From Pseudoalteromonas sp. A601 (lineage in GTDB: Bacteria; Pseudomonadota; Gammaproteobacteria; Enterobacterales; Alteromonadaceae), in contig NZ_MXQF01000005.1 of assembly GCF_002165575.1 (NCBI RefSeq), forward strand, positions 1 to 64,000: a stretch of DNA of 64,000 bases. The letters are read 5' to 3'. This document shows, one piece after another, positions 14,208-22,947 of this stretch (positions within the stretch are counted from its first letter, which is position 1; every line of letters starts with the position of its first letter). The position numbers and the translations under genes were made by a program. The notes under the pieces were generated by a model. It did not search any database, was not told where the DNA came from, and saw only the letters and a program-made list of their open reading frames with translations.

Positions 14208-15782
14208 TTTCCTTGCGCTCTCTTTCCATGATCAATGCTTTTAACAACGCTCGAGCTTCCATTCCTAATTGACCACGATATTCGTGAACAATATCTTCAT
14301 ATTCTCCTCCAGTAGCTACAGATTTGGCTAAAAGATCATAAAAGCCAGACATTGCAACCTCTAATCCAAATACTTCTTTTGTTAAAACACCAACATTTTC
14401 CCCGAAAGTTTCGACTCTCGGCCTCCAAGTTTCCATAGTTGAGCCAATACGATTCACCTTCCATACGCAAGACTTGGGCACCTCTTGAAGTACAACGGGA
14501 GAATGCGTAGCAATAATCGCTACTGCATTTTTGTCATATGTTAACTCACTCAATGCTCTGATAAATGCTGCTAATAACGGTGGATGTAAATGACTTTCAG
14601 GTTCATCTATCAAAATTAATGTTTTTTGCCCTACAGTTGCTACTAGGCGAGTTATAGTTAAGAGGACTATCGCATGTCCTGAGCTCATTTTCGTTAAATC
14701 ATCTTCAATAGACTTAAGATATAGTTTTCTATAAGCATCGGGGTTTTTTCTAATTTCAGGATCTACCCCGTTTTTAAATTCTTTGTACTTGCTATACAGG
14801 GACTGAAGACTCATAGAATGAAAATTTTCATCTGAACCTAGCTTTTCTATAGCTCTATGCCAACGTTCTCTTTTTTCCTTTTTTCTGAAACACTCGATTA
14901 ATGCAGCGGCGCAGTCTTCTTGTAGATCTTCGATAGTTCGATTTTTCCCACCTCCATCAAAGCTTTTTAATCCAATATAAAAGTAACATGTCCCCTTAGC
15001 AGGATCTGATTGCTCTGATGGTGGAGTAAAAGGATCAAATGCGCTAAATGAAACAGAGACTAAGCTACTAAGTAATCCGCTTCAATAGGCTGCTCTTTCC
15101 TGCGTTCACAATCCATAAACCTAGTAGTACTAGAGTCTGAAGTATTGGCTATCGAATCTATCATTCTATTTAATAAAGTCGTTTTACCTACGCCATTTCT
15201 ACCTATAATGGCATGGATATTGGTGCTTGGGGTGGAACTCTTTTCAACATTAAAGTCTAGCCTTATCTGAGCCATGTCAAGGGTGGAGTCTCGAACAAAA
15301 GCAAAATCATAATCTGTTAAAGCTGGAAGTCCATTTAAGACTCTCTGAAAACCGAGTTTAATTTCAGATAAAGTGGTATCCCTTAGCAATGAAGTGCTAA
15401 ATACTTCCTCTTCTCTAATTGTCGAAATGATCTCATTATTGAAGACGATATCATTTAGGGGCTTTAAAATAGCCTTTTTTACTATATCTGAGTAAGATGC
15501 TAAGTTTTCGTAAAAGGGTTCATCGACCCCGAGTGAGAAAAATTTACTACATAGTTTAGTAAATGACTTGTCTAGCTGTGAATACGTACTCTCACTCGAT
15601 GTTTGCCCTTTAAACCCAATTCGAATACTGCCAATACCATCTAATTCCCCGTCTTCATTACAAAATGATAAATAGAACATTGTTACAAATGAAAAATCAT
15701 TCCAATGATCTATTTTCAAATACACTGTACTAGGTTTTGGCGCAGATATACTGGCATCTCTAGAAATAATCCTGAATTCCAT
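14200..15782 (-). pseudogene. AAA-family ATPase (PtuA-like), interrupted by one frameshift
   Basis: Two reading frames together make one ATPase of about 527 aa. The first part, from the ATG at 15782, has the P-loop IIGRNGVGKTTLL (192-204) and reaches a stop near 15060. Reading on after a -1 shift at about 15062-15066 continues without interruption through SLVSVSFSAFDPF and MSLQSLYSKYKEF to Walker B LILIDEPESHLHP, the switch His in ATHSP, and the end at 14200. One inserted base restores the frame, so this is a recent inactivating mutation or a sequencing error. OLD/RecF-like ATPases of this kind act as the sensor or regulator of Septu. It overlaps the HNH gene by 8 bp. Confidence 0.75.
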
Positions 15783-16237
15783 ACTCTTTCCTTTTTCCAG
15801 TTCATTCTACAATGGTAACTTATTTTTTAGAGTAAATTCAGGAGTAATACCTGAATTCAAGTGAAAAAATATTTTGAAAGAAAACTTAAAATGACATATA
15901 TGGTCACTTCGCCTGAGTCAAATTTTTAGGTGATTTTTATTCTTTTACAGTACATTTTTGTTACATAATGATCATCGCGCCAGCGAGTTTTTACTAATAA
16001 AGGTAACGGTCTTATGACATATATCCGGCGTCTAGTGGCTATTTCGTTGCCGCGCCCTCATGAGATCCAAAAAGTCTTATTTGCCTTTGCACCCACGATG
16101 CCTCTAGGGCAGATGTCATACTGAGGTTTCAAATAAGACAATACCGTTTAATTCATCAGTGCTTATACCCGTTTGGTCCTATAAGTTTTAATAAAATTAA
16201 TCTGTTACTAATAATTACCTAAGCCGTCTTTAGAAGC
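15783..16237. other. non-coding region upstream of the defence pair with nested palindromes
   Basis: I see no gene here. Near the ATPase start there is an operator-like inverted repeat AATTCAGG-N7-CCTGAATT (15835-15842 and 15850-15857). Farther out, 16009-16139 carries nested inverted pairs: TATGACAT (16013-16020) with ATGTCATA (16113-16120), and GTCTTATTTG (16074-16083) with CAAATAAGAC (16130-16139). The block could be a mobile-element end, an attachment site or a structured RNA. Confidence 0.5.
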
Positions 16238-16441
16238 CAAAGGGTCAAATCTTGTCTTCAGACATTAAAACTCCTCAACGTCTGCAATTGACATACTTCT
16301 GACTATCAGGTTTGGTTAAGCCCTGTTTATCTGCTTATATAAATCAACCACTTAAGTCACTTAAATATGCCTACTCACATTTTACGAATAGCGTTTAGTT
16401 TATTTACCTTGTTGATCACACCTAAATCAAACAGTTGCTGT
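16238..16441 (-). repeat. duplicated copy A of the zinc-ribbon gene 3' end
   Basis: About 200 bp nearly identical to 16453-16656 and in the same orientation. On the minus strand it still encodes QQLFDLGVINKVNKLNAIRK before a premature stop, so it is a fossil of the final codons of the neighbouring gene plus its downstream flank. The few substitutions suggest a fairly recent duplication. Both copies start beside CCAAAGGG(G)TCAAATCTTG. Confidence 0.85.
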
Positions 16442-16452
16442 GCGCTGGAACC

Positions 16453-16656
16453 CAAAGGGGTCAAATCTTGCCTTCAGACATTAAAACTCCTCAACGTCTG
16501 TAATTGACATACTTCTGACTATCAAGTTTGGTTAAGCCCTGTTTATCGGCTTTTATAAATCAACCACTTAAGTCACTTAAATACATCTATTTGAATTTTA
16601 CGAATAGCGTTTAGTTTGTTTACCTTGCTGATCACACCTAAATCAAACAGTTGCTG
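16453..16656 (-). repeat. copy B, containing the true 3' end of the zinc-ribbon gene
   Basis: The second member of the near-tandem pair, 12 bp from copy A. It includes the last ~84 bp of the intact zinc-ribbon coding sequence and its downstream flank. The unit length of about 215 bp fits unequal crossing-over or replication slippage. Confidence 0.85.
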
Positions 16657-17070
16657 CGTTGTAGACTTGAGCAATTGCGTTTCTTCAGGCGTTCTATGTT
16701 CTTTAATGATTAAGTTTGCATAGCTGATTTGCAGCCGGTTTAATGCACGGGTTTTCTTTCTGCATTCAAAGCATTTGATTGCATGTGCATCAACCCAAAA
16801 CTTTAATTGTTCAAACCAGTATTGCTGCTCTTTAGCAAAAAATATAAAAGCTCTGTGACAATCGACACAGTGCTCTGCTATATCAACGTAGAGTTGCCTT
16901 GGATATACACTGTAACTTTGTGTTTCTATAACTGCGGGGATTGCTGTTTCTGGAAAGTAACGCACATTTTCGTATCGCCAATGGGCATTATTGATTTCTT
17001 GTTTTGTATAGCTATTACCAGAGGGAATTGGCTCGCTGCCATATAGTGGATGGTTCACATAATTGCTCAT
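16573..17070 (-). CDS. Probable zinc-ribbon domain protein (zf-trcl type)
   Basis: A 165-aa protein with a central zinc ribbon: HCVDCHRAFIFFAKEQQYWFEQL followed by VDAHAIKCFECRKK, supplying two Cys pairs. This matches the small family annotated as probable zinc-ribbon domain proteins, whose function is unknown; the ribbon could bind nucleic acid or protein. The helical C-terminus (from about residue 110) is lineage-specific, and its final codons have been duplicated downstream. It starts six bases after the lipoyl-domain gene stop, so the two are likely co-transcribed. There is no signal peptide. Confidence 0.7.
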   Translation of the reverse strand: MSNYVNHPLYGSEPIPSGNSYTKQEINNAHWRYENVRYFPETAIPAVIETQSYSVYPRQLYVDIAEHCVDCHRAFIFFAKEQQYWFEQLKFWVDAHAIKCFECRKKTRALNRLQISYANLIIKEHRTPEETQLLKSTTQQLFDLGVISKVNKLNAIRKIQIDVFK

Positions 17071-17075
17071 ATTAG

Positions 17076-17480
17076 CTATTTTCCAAGCACAAAAAGGATA
17101 GCTAAAGCCCCTACTGCTAGCGCAATAATCAAACTTTTATTTAGCTTACTTAACCAAGGAGAAACAGTAGCATTTTCTTCTGAGTCGCTTACTCGTGGTT
17201 GAGGCTGTTCAACAGTTGGTCGTGCTGGTAGTTCGCTGTCGGCAAGCTGTTTTATAGTCATGACAACTTGCTCGCCAGTAACGGCATCGCCATTAGCAAT
17301 CGTTAAATTCTCAATAATGCCATTACAGTCTGCCATCACTTCTAACACGACTTTGTCTGTTTCAACATCAAATAACACATCGTCTACGTAGGCTAATTGA
17401 CCTTCATTAACATAAAGGTTAGCAATTTTTGCTGTTGATACCGAGTCAGGTAAAGTCGGTATTTTAACTTCTCTATTCAT
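17076..17480 (-). CDS. Stand-alone lipoyl-domain protein with a C-terminal membrane anchor
   Basis: A 134-aa protein. Residues 1-78 form a biotinyl/lipoyl domain very similar to the N-terminus of dihydrolipoamide succinyltransferase: VKIPTLPDSV, DVLFDVETDKVVLEV with the lipoylation site K43, and a mirrored second half. A Pro/Glu-rich linker follows (about 85-110). One transmembrane helix (about 114-132) ends the protein; no catalytic domain is present. A lipoyl group held at the membrane by a flexible linker could accept electrons or acyl groups from a soluble dehydrogenase, but this is inference. GGAGG precedes the ATG. Confidence 0.8.
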   Translation of the reverse strand: MNREVKIPTLPDSVSTAKIANLYVNEGQLAYVDDVLFDVETDKVVLEVMADCNGIIENLTIANGDAVTGEQVVMTIKQLADSELPARPTVEQPQPRVSDSEENATVSPWLSKLNKSLIIALAVGALAILFVLGK

Positions 17481-17520
17481 GATCCCTCCTTGGATGTACT
17501 AACCCTCAAAACTAAAAAAC

Positions 17521-17570
17521 TGACGGCTGACGGCTGACGGCTGACGGCTGACGGCTGACGGCTGACGGCT
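17521..17570. repeat. heptamer tandem repeat (7 copies of TGACGGC)
   Basis: Seven perfect copies of TGACGGC plus one base. It lies between the NSS symporter stop (17577) and the start region of the lipoyl-domain gene (17480), 25-50 bp upstream of that gene's ribosome site. Perfect copies imply active slippage, so copy number probably varies between strains. Confidence 0.95.
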
Positions 17571-17576
17571 AAACTA

Positions 17577-18899
17577 TTAACCAAACGCCACGTTAGCAAA
17601 CACGGCGGTCATTAAAATAGGGCACACAAAGCGAATATACTGAGCAAACCAAAACTTAAAACCACTGCTTGCTTGGTGCAGTTGGTTACCACGGCGCCAT
17701 AACCACCCTACCGTAATAAAATAAAACAAGCCCATTAATGGCAGCTGATATTGCGTTAATACCATAATCACTAAACCAAATAACCAATCAAAATTAAAGA
17801 TGATTAATGAAGAGGCTGCCAGTACGGTGAGACTCACAATAAAGGTCGCTGATTTACGTTCTACTTGGTGGTTTTCAACTAAAAATGCTACGGGGATTTC
17901 GGTCGATGAAATGGTTGAGGTTAATGACGCTATCGACATCAAAACAAAAAACAATAAGCCTACCACTAAGCCTATTTCACCCATGGTATTAAATAGCTCT
18001 GGTAAAATTGCAAAAATAAGTTGGCCTTCACCAATGAGTTTACCATCAGCAAAAACTTGTACACCGTTGTGTTGCGCCACATAAATAGCAGGAATAATCA
18101 ACAAACCAGCTAGAAACGCTACGCCAGTATCAAGCAATGCCACCGATGCAGTTAAGCGCGGTAAGTTAGCATCGGGTTGTAAATACGAGCCGTAAATCAT
18201 CATACAGCCGACACCGAGTGACAATGAAAAGAACGCCTGCCCCATAGCGGCTATTATCAAGTTTGGGTCGAGTATATGGCTAAAATTTGGCACTAAATAA
18301 GCTGCAAACCCTTCGTTTGCACCATCAAGGGTGGCGATGTAGGCAATTAAACCCACTAGTAAAACTAACAACATTGGCATCAAACGACGAGACCAAGTTT
18401 CAATGCCCGATTTAACCCCTTTTAAAATAATGCTGGCAGTCAAGATGAGCATCAGCGGCGTAAATACAAAATTTCGCGCCATTGAATCTGTTTGTAAAAA
18501 ATTACTTATATCAGTAAAACCGAAGAAGGTGGTAATGGGCTCAAGCGCATAAGCAAGCATCCACCCTGCTACAATCGAGTAAAAGCTTAGCATTACTATG
18601 GCGCCCGCTAGGCCTAAATAGCCCGCAGCCGCACCTACTTTTGGTGCTTGATCTTGCCATGCGTTTTTAAGTGCTTTAACTGGGTTAGCTTGTGCTTGGT
18701 GTCCTAAATACAGCTCGGTGTACAAAGCAGGCACAGCCAAAAGAAATATAACAATAAAATAAACCAGTAAGAACGCACCACCGCCGTGATTCGCCGCTTG
18801 TGTAGGAAAGCCCCAAATATTACCTAAACCAACCGCAGCACCAGAAGCCGCTAAAACAAAACCAAGGCGGCTTTGAAAACCATCACGCAATTGTGCCAT
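17577..18899 (-). CDS. Sodium-dependent transporter of the NSS/SNF family
   Basis: A 440-aa inner-membrane symporter with about 11 helices. The signature TM1 is present: RLGFVLAASGAAVGLGNIWGFP, whose GAAVGLGN stretch contributes backbone ligands for sodium and substrate in LeuT-like proteins. Later helices include SFYSIVAGWML (TM3) and AFFSLSLGVG (TM6). Bacterial members take up amino acids, often tryptophan, tyrosine or branched-chain types; the substrate here cannot be decided. The 11-helix form is common in bacteria. It is upstream of the lipoyl gene on the same strand, with the heptamer repeat between them. Confidence 0.9.
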   Translation of the reverse strand: MAQLRDGFQSRLGFVLAASGAAVGLGNIWGFPTQAANHGGGAFLLVYFIVIFLLAVPALYTELYLGHQAQANPVKALKNAWQDQAPKVGAAAGYLGLAGAIVMLSFYSIVAGWMLAYALEPITTFFGFTDISNFLQTDSMARNFVFTPLMLILTASIILKGVKSGIETWSRRLMPMLLVLLVGLIAYIATLDGANEGFAAYLVPNFSHILDPNLIIAAMGQAFFSLSLGVGCMMIYGSYLQPDANLPRLTASVALLDTGVAFLAGLLIIPAIYVAQHNGVQVFADGKLIGEGQLIFAILPELFNTMGEIGLVVGLLFFVLMSIASLTSTISSTEIPVAFLVENHQVERKSATFIVSLTVLAASSLIIFNFDWLFGLVIMVLTQYQLPLMGLFYFITVGWLWRRGNQLHQASSGFKFWFAQYIRFVCPILMTAVFANVAFG

Positions 18900-19052
18900 A
18901 CATCTACTATCTGTTATTATTTTTCATTATTGTGAATTAAACCATATTTCACAGCGACTGAGTAATAAATTTGTCAATGCTGGCACAGACCATTAGTAAA
19001 TGCGCACTTTATACCCAGCTTTTATATTTTCACTGCTAGCCATCTGGACTTT

Positions 19053-19802
19053 ATGCTTAACCAATACTTTGATCAGCACCTAACTGTAAACCCATTTAGT
19101 GCGTCTGATATTAATGCACAAAGCGTTTTAATGTTAAACGCAGAGTCTATTAACTTTGCTGATTTTGCATTAGATAATTTACTCAGCCCATTTGAGCAAG
19201 CTGTTATTGAACGCAGAAAAAGCAGTAAAGCAAAACAAGAGTATCTCGCCACACGTTTACTGCTTAAGTTTTTAGTGAAACACTGTTTTACTGAATTTGC
19301 CAATACATCCGCTCATCACATAAGCTCTGAATTTGATGACCATAGTAGCAAGCTTTTATTGCATATAAAAAACACCGATACCGTTTTGAGTAGTTGTTTA
19401 TCTCATTCAAACGGTTTTGTTGGTGCGGCGCTCAATATTGAGCGGGTCGAGTTTGGATTTGATATTGAGAAGGTAAGCTTAAAACGCCCGTTTGAAAAAC
19501 TGGCTAAACATTTTTATCATCAACAAGAAGTCAACTTAATAACCCAAACCGAGCAATGTGCTGCCCAGCGTTTTTTTAGGATTTGGACCTTAAAAGAAGC
19601 ACTCGCCAAAGCGACTAGCCGCCCTATTGCTCAACTTCTCAGTCCACATGTTTTCACCGAGCTCGCAACGGCTAATTTAAATGCTAAAAGCACGGTATTT
19701 GAAGGCTTTGACATATCTATCGTGAATAAAAAAAGCACTGACTGGCAGTGCTTTTATATCACTGACTTACAGCAATTAAGCAGCGCTTTCGAGCTCAAGT
19801 AA
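19053..19802 (+). CDS. 4'-phosphopantetheinyl transferase (Sfp-type)
   Basis: A 249-aa enzyme that attaches phosphopantetheine from CoA to a carrier-protein serine. The magnesium-binding motif GFDIEKV (D137, E139) and the catalytic WTLKEALAK (W178-K186) are clear. The SHSNGF segment at 117-122 also fits, with the usual His. No PKS or NRPS genes are nearby, so the target is either the fatty-acid carrier protein or a remote synthase. The last 27 bp overlap the convergent lysC gene. The start at 19053 is the first ATG and no strong ribosome site is visible, so the N-terminus is uncertain. Confidence 0.88.
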   Translation: MLNQYFDQHLTVNPFSASDINAQSVLMLNAESINFADFALDNLLSPFEQAVIERRKSSKAKQEYLATRLLLKFLVKHCFTEFANTSAHHISSEFDDHSSKLLLHIKNTDTVLSSCLSHSNGFVGAALNIERVEFGFDIEKVSLKRPFEKLAKHFYHQQEVNLITQTEQCAAQRFFRIWTLKEALAKATSRPIAQLLSPHVFTELATANLNAKSTVFEGFDISIVNKKSTDWQCFYITDLQQLSSAFELK

Positions 19803-21176
19803 ACGGCTATGAATAGCTTGAACAACTAAATCTGATTCAGCTTGTTCAACTAAAAAGCATAAATTGTGTTTGCTCGCACCGTGACAAATTAAACGAATGT
19901 TAAAATCACTAAGCACATTCATTAAGTTTACTTCTTGTTGACGCAGCTGAATTTCAGAGCCAATGAGCGCCACCAGCGTTAGGTTGTTTTCAACCGATAC
20001 ATGGCAAAATTCAGCAAGTTTATCTAAACAATCTTGATCAAGCTCAGGGCGAGACGCATTCGGTGCATTATCAAGCGTAATTGCCACACTGATTTCAGAG
20101 GTTGTCACTAAATCAACTGAGATATTAAACTCACTCAATATAGTAAATACGCGCGCTAAGAAACCACTGGCTAAAAGCATTTCAGGGCTTTTTAGGGTTA
20201 ACAAAATTTGGTTTTTACGTTGCGTAACAGCACGAATACCTGGCACTTGAGATTTTTCACGTTCGATCCACGTACCACCACGCTCAGGCTCTCGGCTTGA
20301 ACCTACAAACACACTAATGTGGCTTCTACTGGCTGGTAAAATTGTTGCAGGGTGCAATACCTTTGCGCCAAAGGTGGCCATTTCTGCCGCTTCATCAAAG
20401 CTTAAACGGGCAATAGGTGTGGCTTTTACGCACAAACGCGGATCGGTGCTAAAAATACCCACAACGTCTGTCCAAATGTGTACACTTTTCGCGTTGACAG
20501 CCTCTGCTAATAACGCCGCGCTGTAATCTGAACCACCACGGCCAAGGGTAGTTGTTTGTCCATGGGCATCACTGCCAATAAAACCTTGAGTAACAACAAC
20601 ATGTTCTTTTAGTAATGGAATTAAATGCGCTTTTGCCGCCATTGCAGTCGCTTCAACATCTGGCGTTGCTTTTGAGAATTGGCTATCAGTTTTTAATACT
20701 TGGCGTACATCAAAACGCACCGCATCTAAACCATTTAGGCGTAATACTTGGGTAAATAAATACGACGATAAACGCTCACCAAAGCTTAATAATTCATCGT
20801 GTTGTTGCTTAGATTTAAGCGTTTCACTGGCAAGCGATTTAAACGCTTTAATTGTTTCAGTAAAACCGTGTGCTAAATCAGCATCAAGCGACAGTTCATT
20901 TAAAATGGCTTCTTGAATAGCAATCACACCATTAATGTGTTCGCTGCGCTCTGGTACAGTTAAGTCTTTTTGGCATAAAGCAACGAGGTGGTTTGTTACA
21001 CCGGCGCTGGCACTCACAGCTACAACGCGCACTGTGTTATCAGCTACAATAATTTCACTGCAACGGCTCATTGCGTCAAAATTAGCTACGCTTGTACCAC
21101 CAAATTTAGCGACAACGTAATCTGATTTTGCATTGCTTAATTGTTGCGTGTTATTTGTAACTACTTGGGTATTCAT
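19776..21176 (-). CDS. lysC: Aspartate kinase, lysine-regulated
   Basis: A 466-aa enzyme that phosphorylates aspartate, the first step of lysine, threonine and methionine synthesis. The kinase domain starts at VAKFGGTSVANF and contains TLGRGGSDYSAAL and the FGAKVLHP segment. Two ACT domains follow (from about residue 320) and would bind lysine. The ATG at 21176 is preceded by AGGAG; the frame stays open upstream, but that region is the lysine riboswitch and its platform, not coding. Regulation is therefore expected at two levels, RNA and allosteric. It is a single-gene transcript convergent with the phosphopantetheinyl transferase. Confidence 0.95.
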   Translation of the reverse strand: MNTQVVTNNTQQLSNAKSDYVVAKFGGTSVANFDAMSRCSEIIVADNTVRVVAVSASAGVTNHLVALCQKDLTVPERSEHINGVIAIQEAILNELSLDADLAHGFTETIKAFKSLASETLKSKQQHDELLSFGERLSSYLFTQVLRLNGLDAVRFDVRQVLKTDSQFSKATPDVEATAMAAKAHLIPLLKEHVVVTQGFIGSDAHGQTTTLGRGGSDYSAALLAEAVNAKSVHIWTDVVGIFSTDPRLCVKATPIARLSFDEAAEMATFGAKVLHPATILPASRSHISVFVGSSREPERGGTWIEREKSQVPGIRAVTQRKNQILLTLKSPEMLLASGFLARVFTILSEFNISVDLVTTSEISVAITLDNAPNASRPELDQDCLDKLAEFCHVSVENNLTLVALIGSEIQLRQQEVNLMNVLSDFNIRLICHGASKHNLCFLVEQAESDLVVQAIHSRLLELESAA

Positions 21177-21254
21177 GTCGTCTCCTGTTGTGGCATTAAC
21201 CACGATAATACAAGAAGAACTTGGCAAGGGGGTGCTTGATAAGAAAAGTCCACT

Positions 21255-21421
21255 GCCAGAAGCTCTCCACCTAAATTGGTGACAGTTTTGAGGATTCAGC
21301 CCCATAAACCGAAAAACCACTGTGACGTCAGTTGTTCTTCTCGGCGAGTATTTCCCTCCTTAATGATCAAAAGCAAACGTCGCTTCACATTAAGTACCTA
21401 AATATCGCACCTCTTCTGAAT
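21255..21421 (-). ncRNA. Lysine riboswitch (L box) controlling lysC
   Basis: The minus strand carries the conserved lysine-aptamer blocks in order: AGAAGAGGTGCG, AAGGAGGGAAATACTCGCCG, GGGCTGAATCCTC, TGTCACC and GGTGGAGAGCTTCTGG. CAGAAG at the 5' end pairs with CTTCTG at the 3' end to close P1. The same blocks occur in the E. coli lysC leader. About 80 nt separate the aptamer from the lysC start. I see no classical terminator with a T tract there, so control may act on translation or through another fold. Confidence 0.92.
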
Positions 21422-21458
21422 GTTAGATTAACTACTTTAAATTAGTGGCTAAAATAAC

Positions 21459-21486
21459 AAAGCCCGCTATAAAGCGGGCTTTGAAA
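21459..21486 (-). terminator. terminator of nhaD
   Basis: A hairpin with arms AAAGCCCGC and GCGGGCTTT around a 6-base loop, followed on the minus strand by TGTTATTTT. It ends nhaD transcription ahead of the lysC leader. Confidence 0.8.
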
Positions 21487-21537
21487 GTTATCGTTTAGAC
21501 GTCTAGCTGTCAAGTTGTTTTATTAAATCTCGTACGA

Positions 21538-22785
21538 TTAAATAAAACTCCCGGCAACATAAGATCCAACATAACCTACCGTATAAGCAATTAATAAATA
21601 AACCGACATACGTAAATAGCTCATAAAGGTCAGCGCTTTTACTTTACTCATGGCAATAATACCCGCGGCCGAACCTATAATAAGCATAGACCCACCCACG
21701 CCTGTGGCATAGGTAAACGACAGCCACTGCTGCGGGCTCATTACGATATCGGCTTTTAACAATGCAGCTGTTAGCGGCACGTTATCAACCGCAGCTGATA
21801 GAATACCCATGAGGTAATTTGCATATTGCGCAGGCATTAGCTCATATAAGTTAGTGAACTTACTAAGCATACCCACTTCTTTTAATGCACCAACGAGTAA
21901 CAGCACACCAACAAAAAATAGCAAAGTGTCGTATTCTATTTCGCGAATGTAATCGATGATTTTTTTGTTTACGTCTTTTTTGCGCATTAAAAACTGTGCA
22001 GTTAAAAACATCAGTGACAAACCAAACAAAAAGGTCAACAACGGCGGTACATGGTAAAGTACACTAAGCATTAATGTAGCCATAATGGTTGATAAGAAAA
22101 TAACCGCGATAGTGATATCGGTTTTTTCAATGCGACGCTCTTCTTGTTTGGTAAACTCAACAGCACCATTTAAGCCAAACGACAGCATAATTGCCAACAG
22201 TGCAACACTTGAAAGTGCTGGCACAATAAGCAATAGCAAGTTTGCTATGCTGACTTTACCATCGAGGAAAATCATCAAGGTAGTTACATCACCGGTTATG
22301 AGTGACACCCCACCAGAGTTCACACTAAAAACGATTAGCGTAGCGTATTTAATGAGCTTTTTCGGATCGAGTTTTAACGACATCACGACTGCAAGTGAGA
22401 TAAGCGTAGCGGTAATGTTGTCTGATATCGACGAAAATAAGAAGGAAAAGCCACCAATTAAAAACATCAGCTTACGTTCGCTAATGGCACTTGGCATCAC
22501 TCTGTGCACAATATTTTGGATAAAACCTTTGGAGTTCAAATAGGCAACAAAAGTCATTGCAGCCATTAAAAACAACCATAGTGTGGCAATCTCTAAAATA
22601 TTGTGATCAAGTTGATGTTGTATATTTTCGGGGCTTTGCCCGTTAAGCGGCGAGATAAATAAGATAATCCAGCATAAAGTGCCAAAGAAAAGCGTAGTTT
22701 TGGCCTTGTTTACATGGATAATATCCTCTATAACGATGAGCACAAATGCCAGCGTTATCAGGGTTAGGATAATTGACGTTACCAT
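21538..22785 (-). CDS. nhaD: Na+/H+ antiporter NhaD
   Basis: A 415-aa inner-membrane antiporter that exports sodium in exchange for protons, typical of marine and halophilic bacteria. It belongs to the ion-transporter superfamily: repeated helices, SSISDNITATL and SAAVDNVPLTAAL (the paired inverted-repeat motifs with Asp-Asn), and TGVGGSMLIIGSAAGI. The ATG at 22785 gives the family's usual hydrophobic N-terminus; 17 extra upstream residues are polar and improbable. It is monocistronic. Confidence 0.9.
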   Translation of the reverse strand: MVTSIILTLITLAFVLIVIEDIIHVNKAKTTLFFGTLCWIILFISPLNGQSPENIQHQLDHNILEIATLWLFLMAAMTFVAYLNSKGFIQNIVHRVMPSAISERKLMFLIGGFSFLFSSISDNITATLISLAVVMSLKLDPKKLIKYATLIVFSVNSGGVSLITGDVTTLMIFLDGKVSIANLLLLIVPALSSVALLAIMLSFGLNGAVEFTKQEERRIEKTDITIAVIFLSTIMATLMLSVLYHVPPLLTFLFGLSLMFLTAQFLMRKKDVNKKIIDYIREIEYDTLLFFVGVLLLVGALKEVGMLSKFTNLYELMPAQYANYLMGILSAAVDNVPLTAALLKADIVMSPQQWLSFTYATGVGGSMLIIGSAAGIIAMSKVKALTFMSYLRMSVYLLIAYTVGYVGSYVAGSFI

Positions 22786-22947
22786 GGTATTTGAACAACC
22801 TTTAGAAAAATGTAAAAATTGCATTCTTGATGTCACTTATGTGACACGGCGCGCAGTCTAGCACCAAAGGCTTTGTAAAACTATTGCCAATTACCTATTT
22901 TATTACTAATCGCTGATACAGCCTAAAAAGAGATTTACTGGAGCGTT

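Noticed and set aside
13359..15782. Retron of the Eco7 (PtuAB effector) type
   Set aside because: No reverse transcriptase gene or recognisable msr/msd is present beside the ATPase/HNH pair.
21177..21320. N-terminal extension of aspartate kinase by 48 codons
   Set aside because: The stretch is the 3' part of the lysine riboswitch and its platform; the ATG at 21176 with AGGAG fits the family start.
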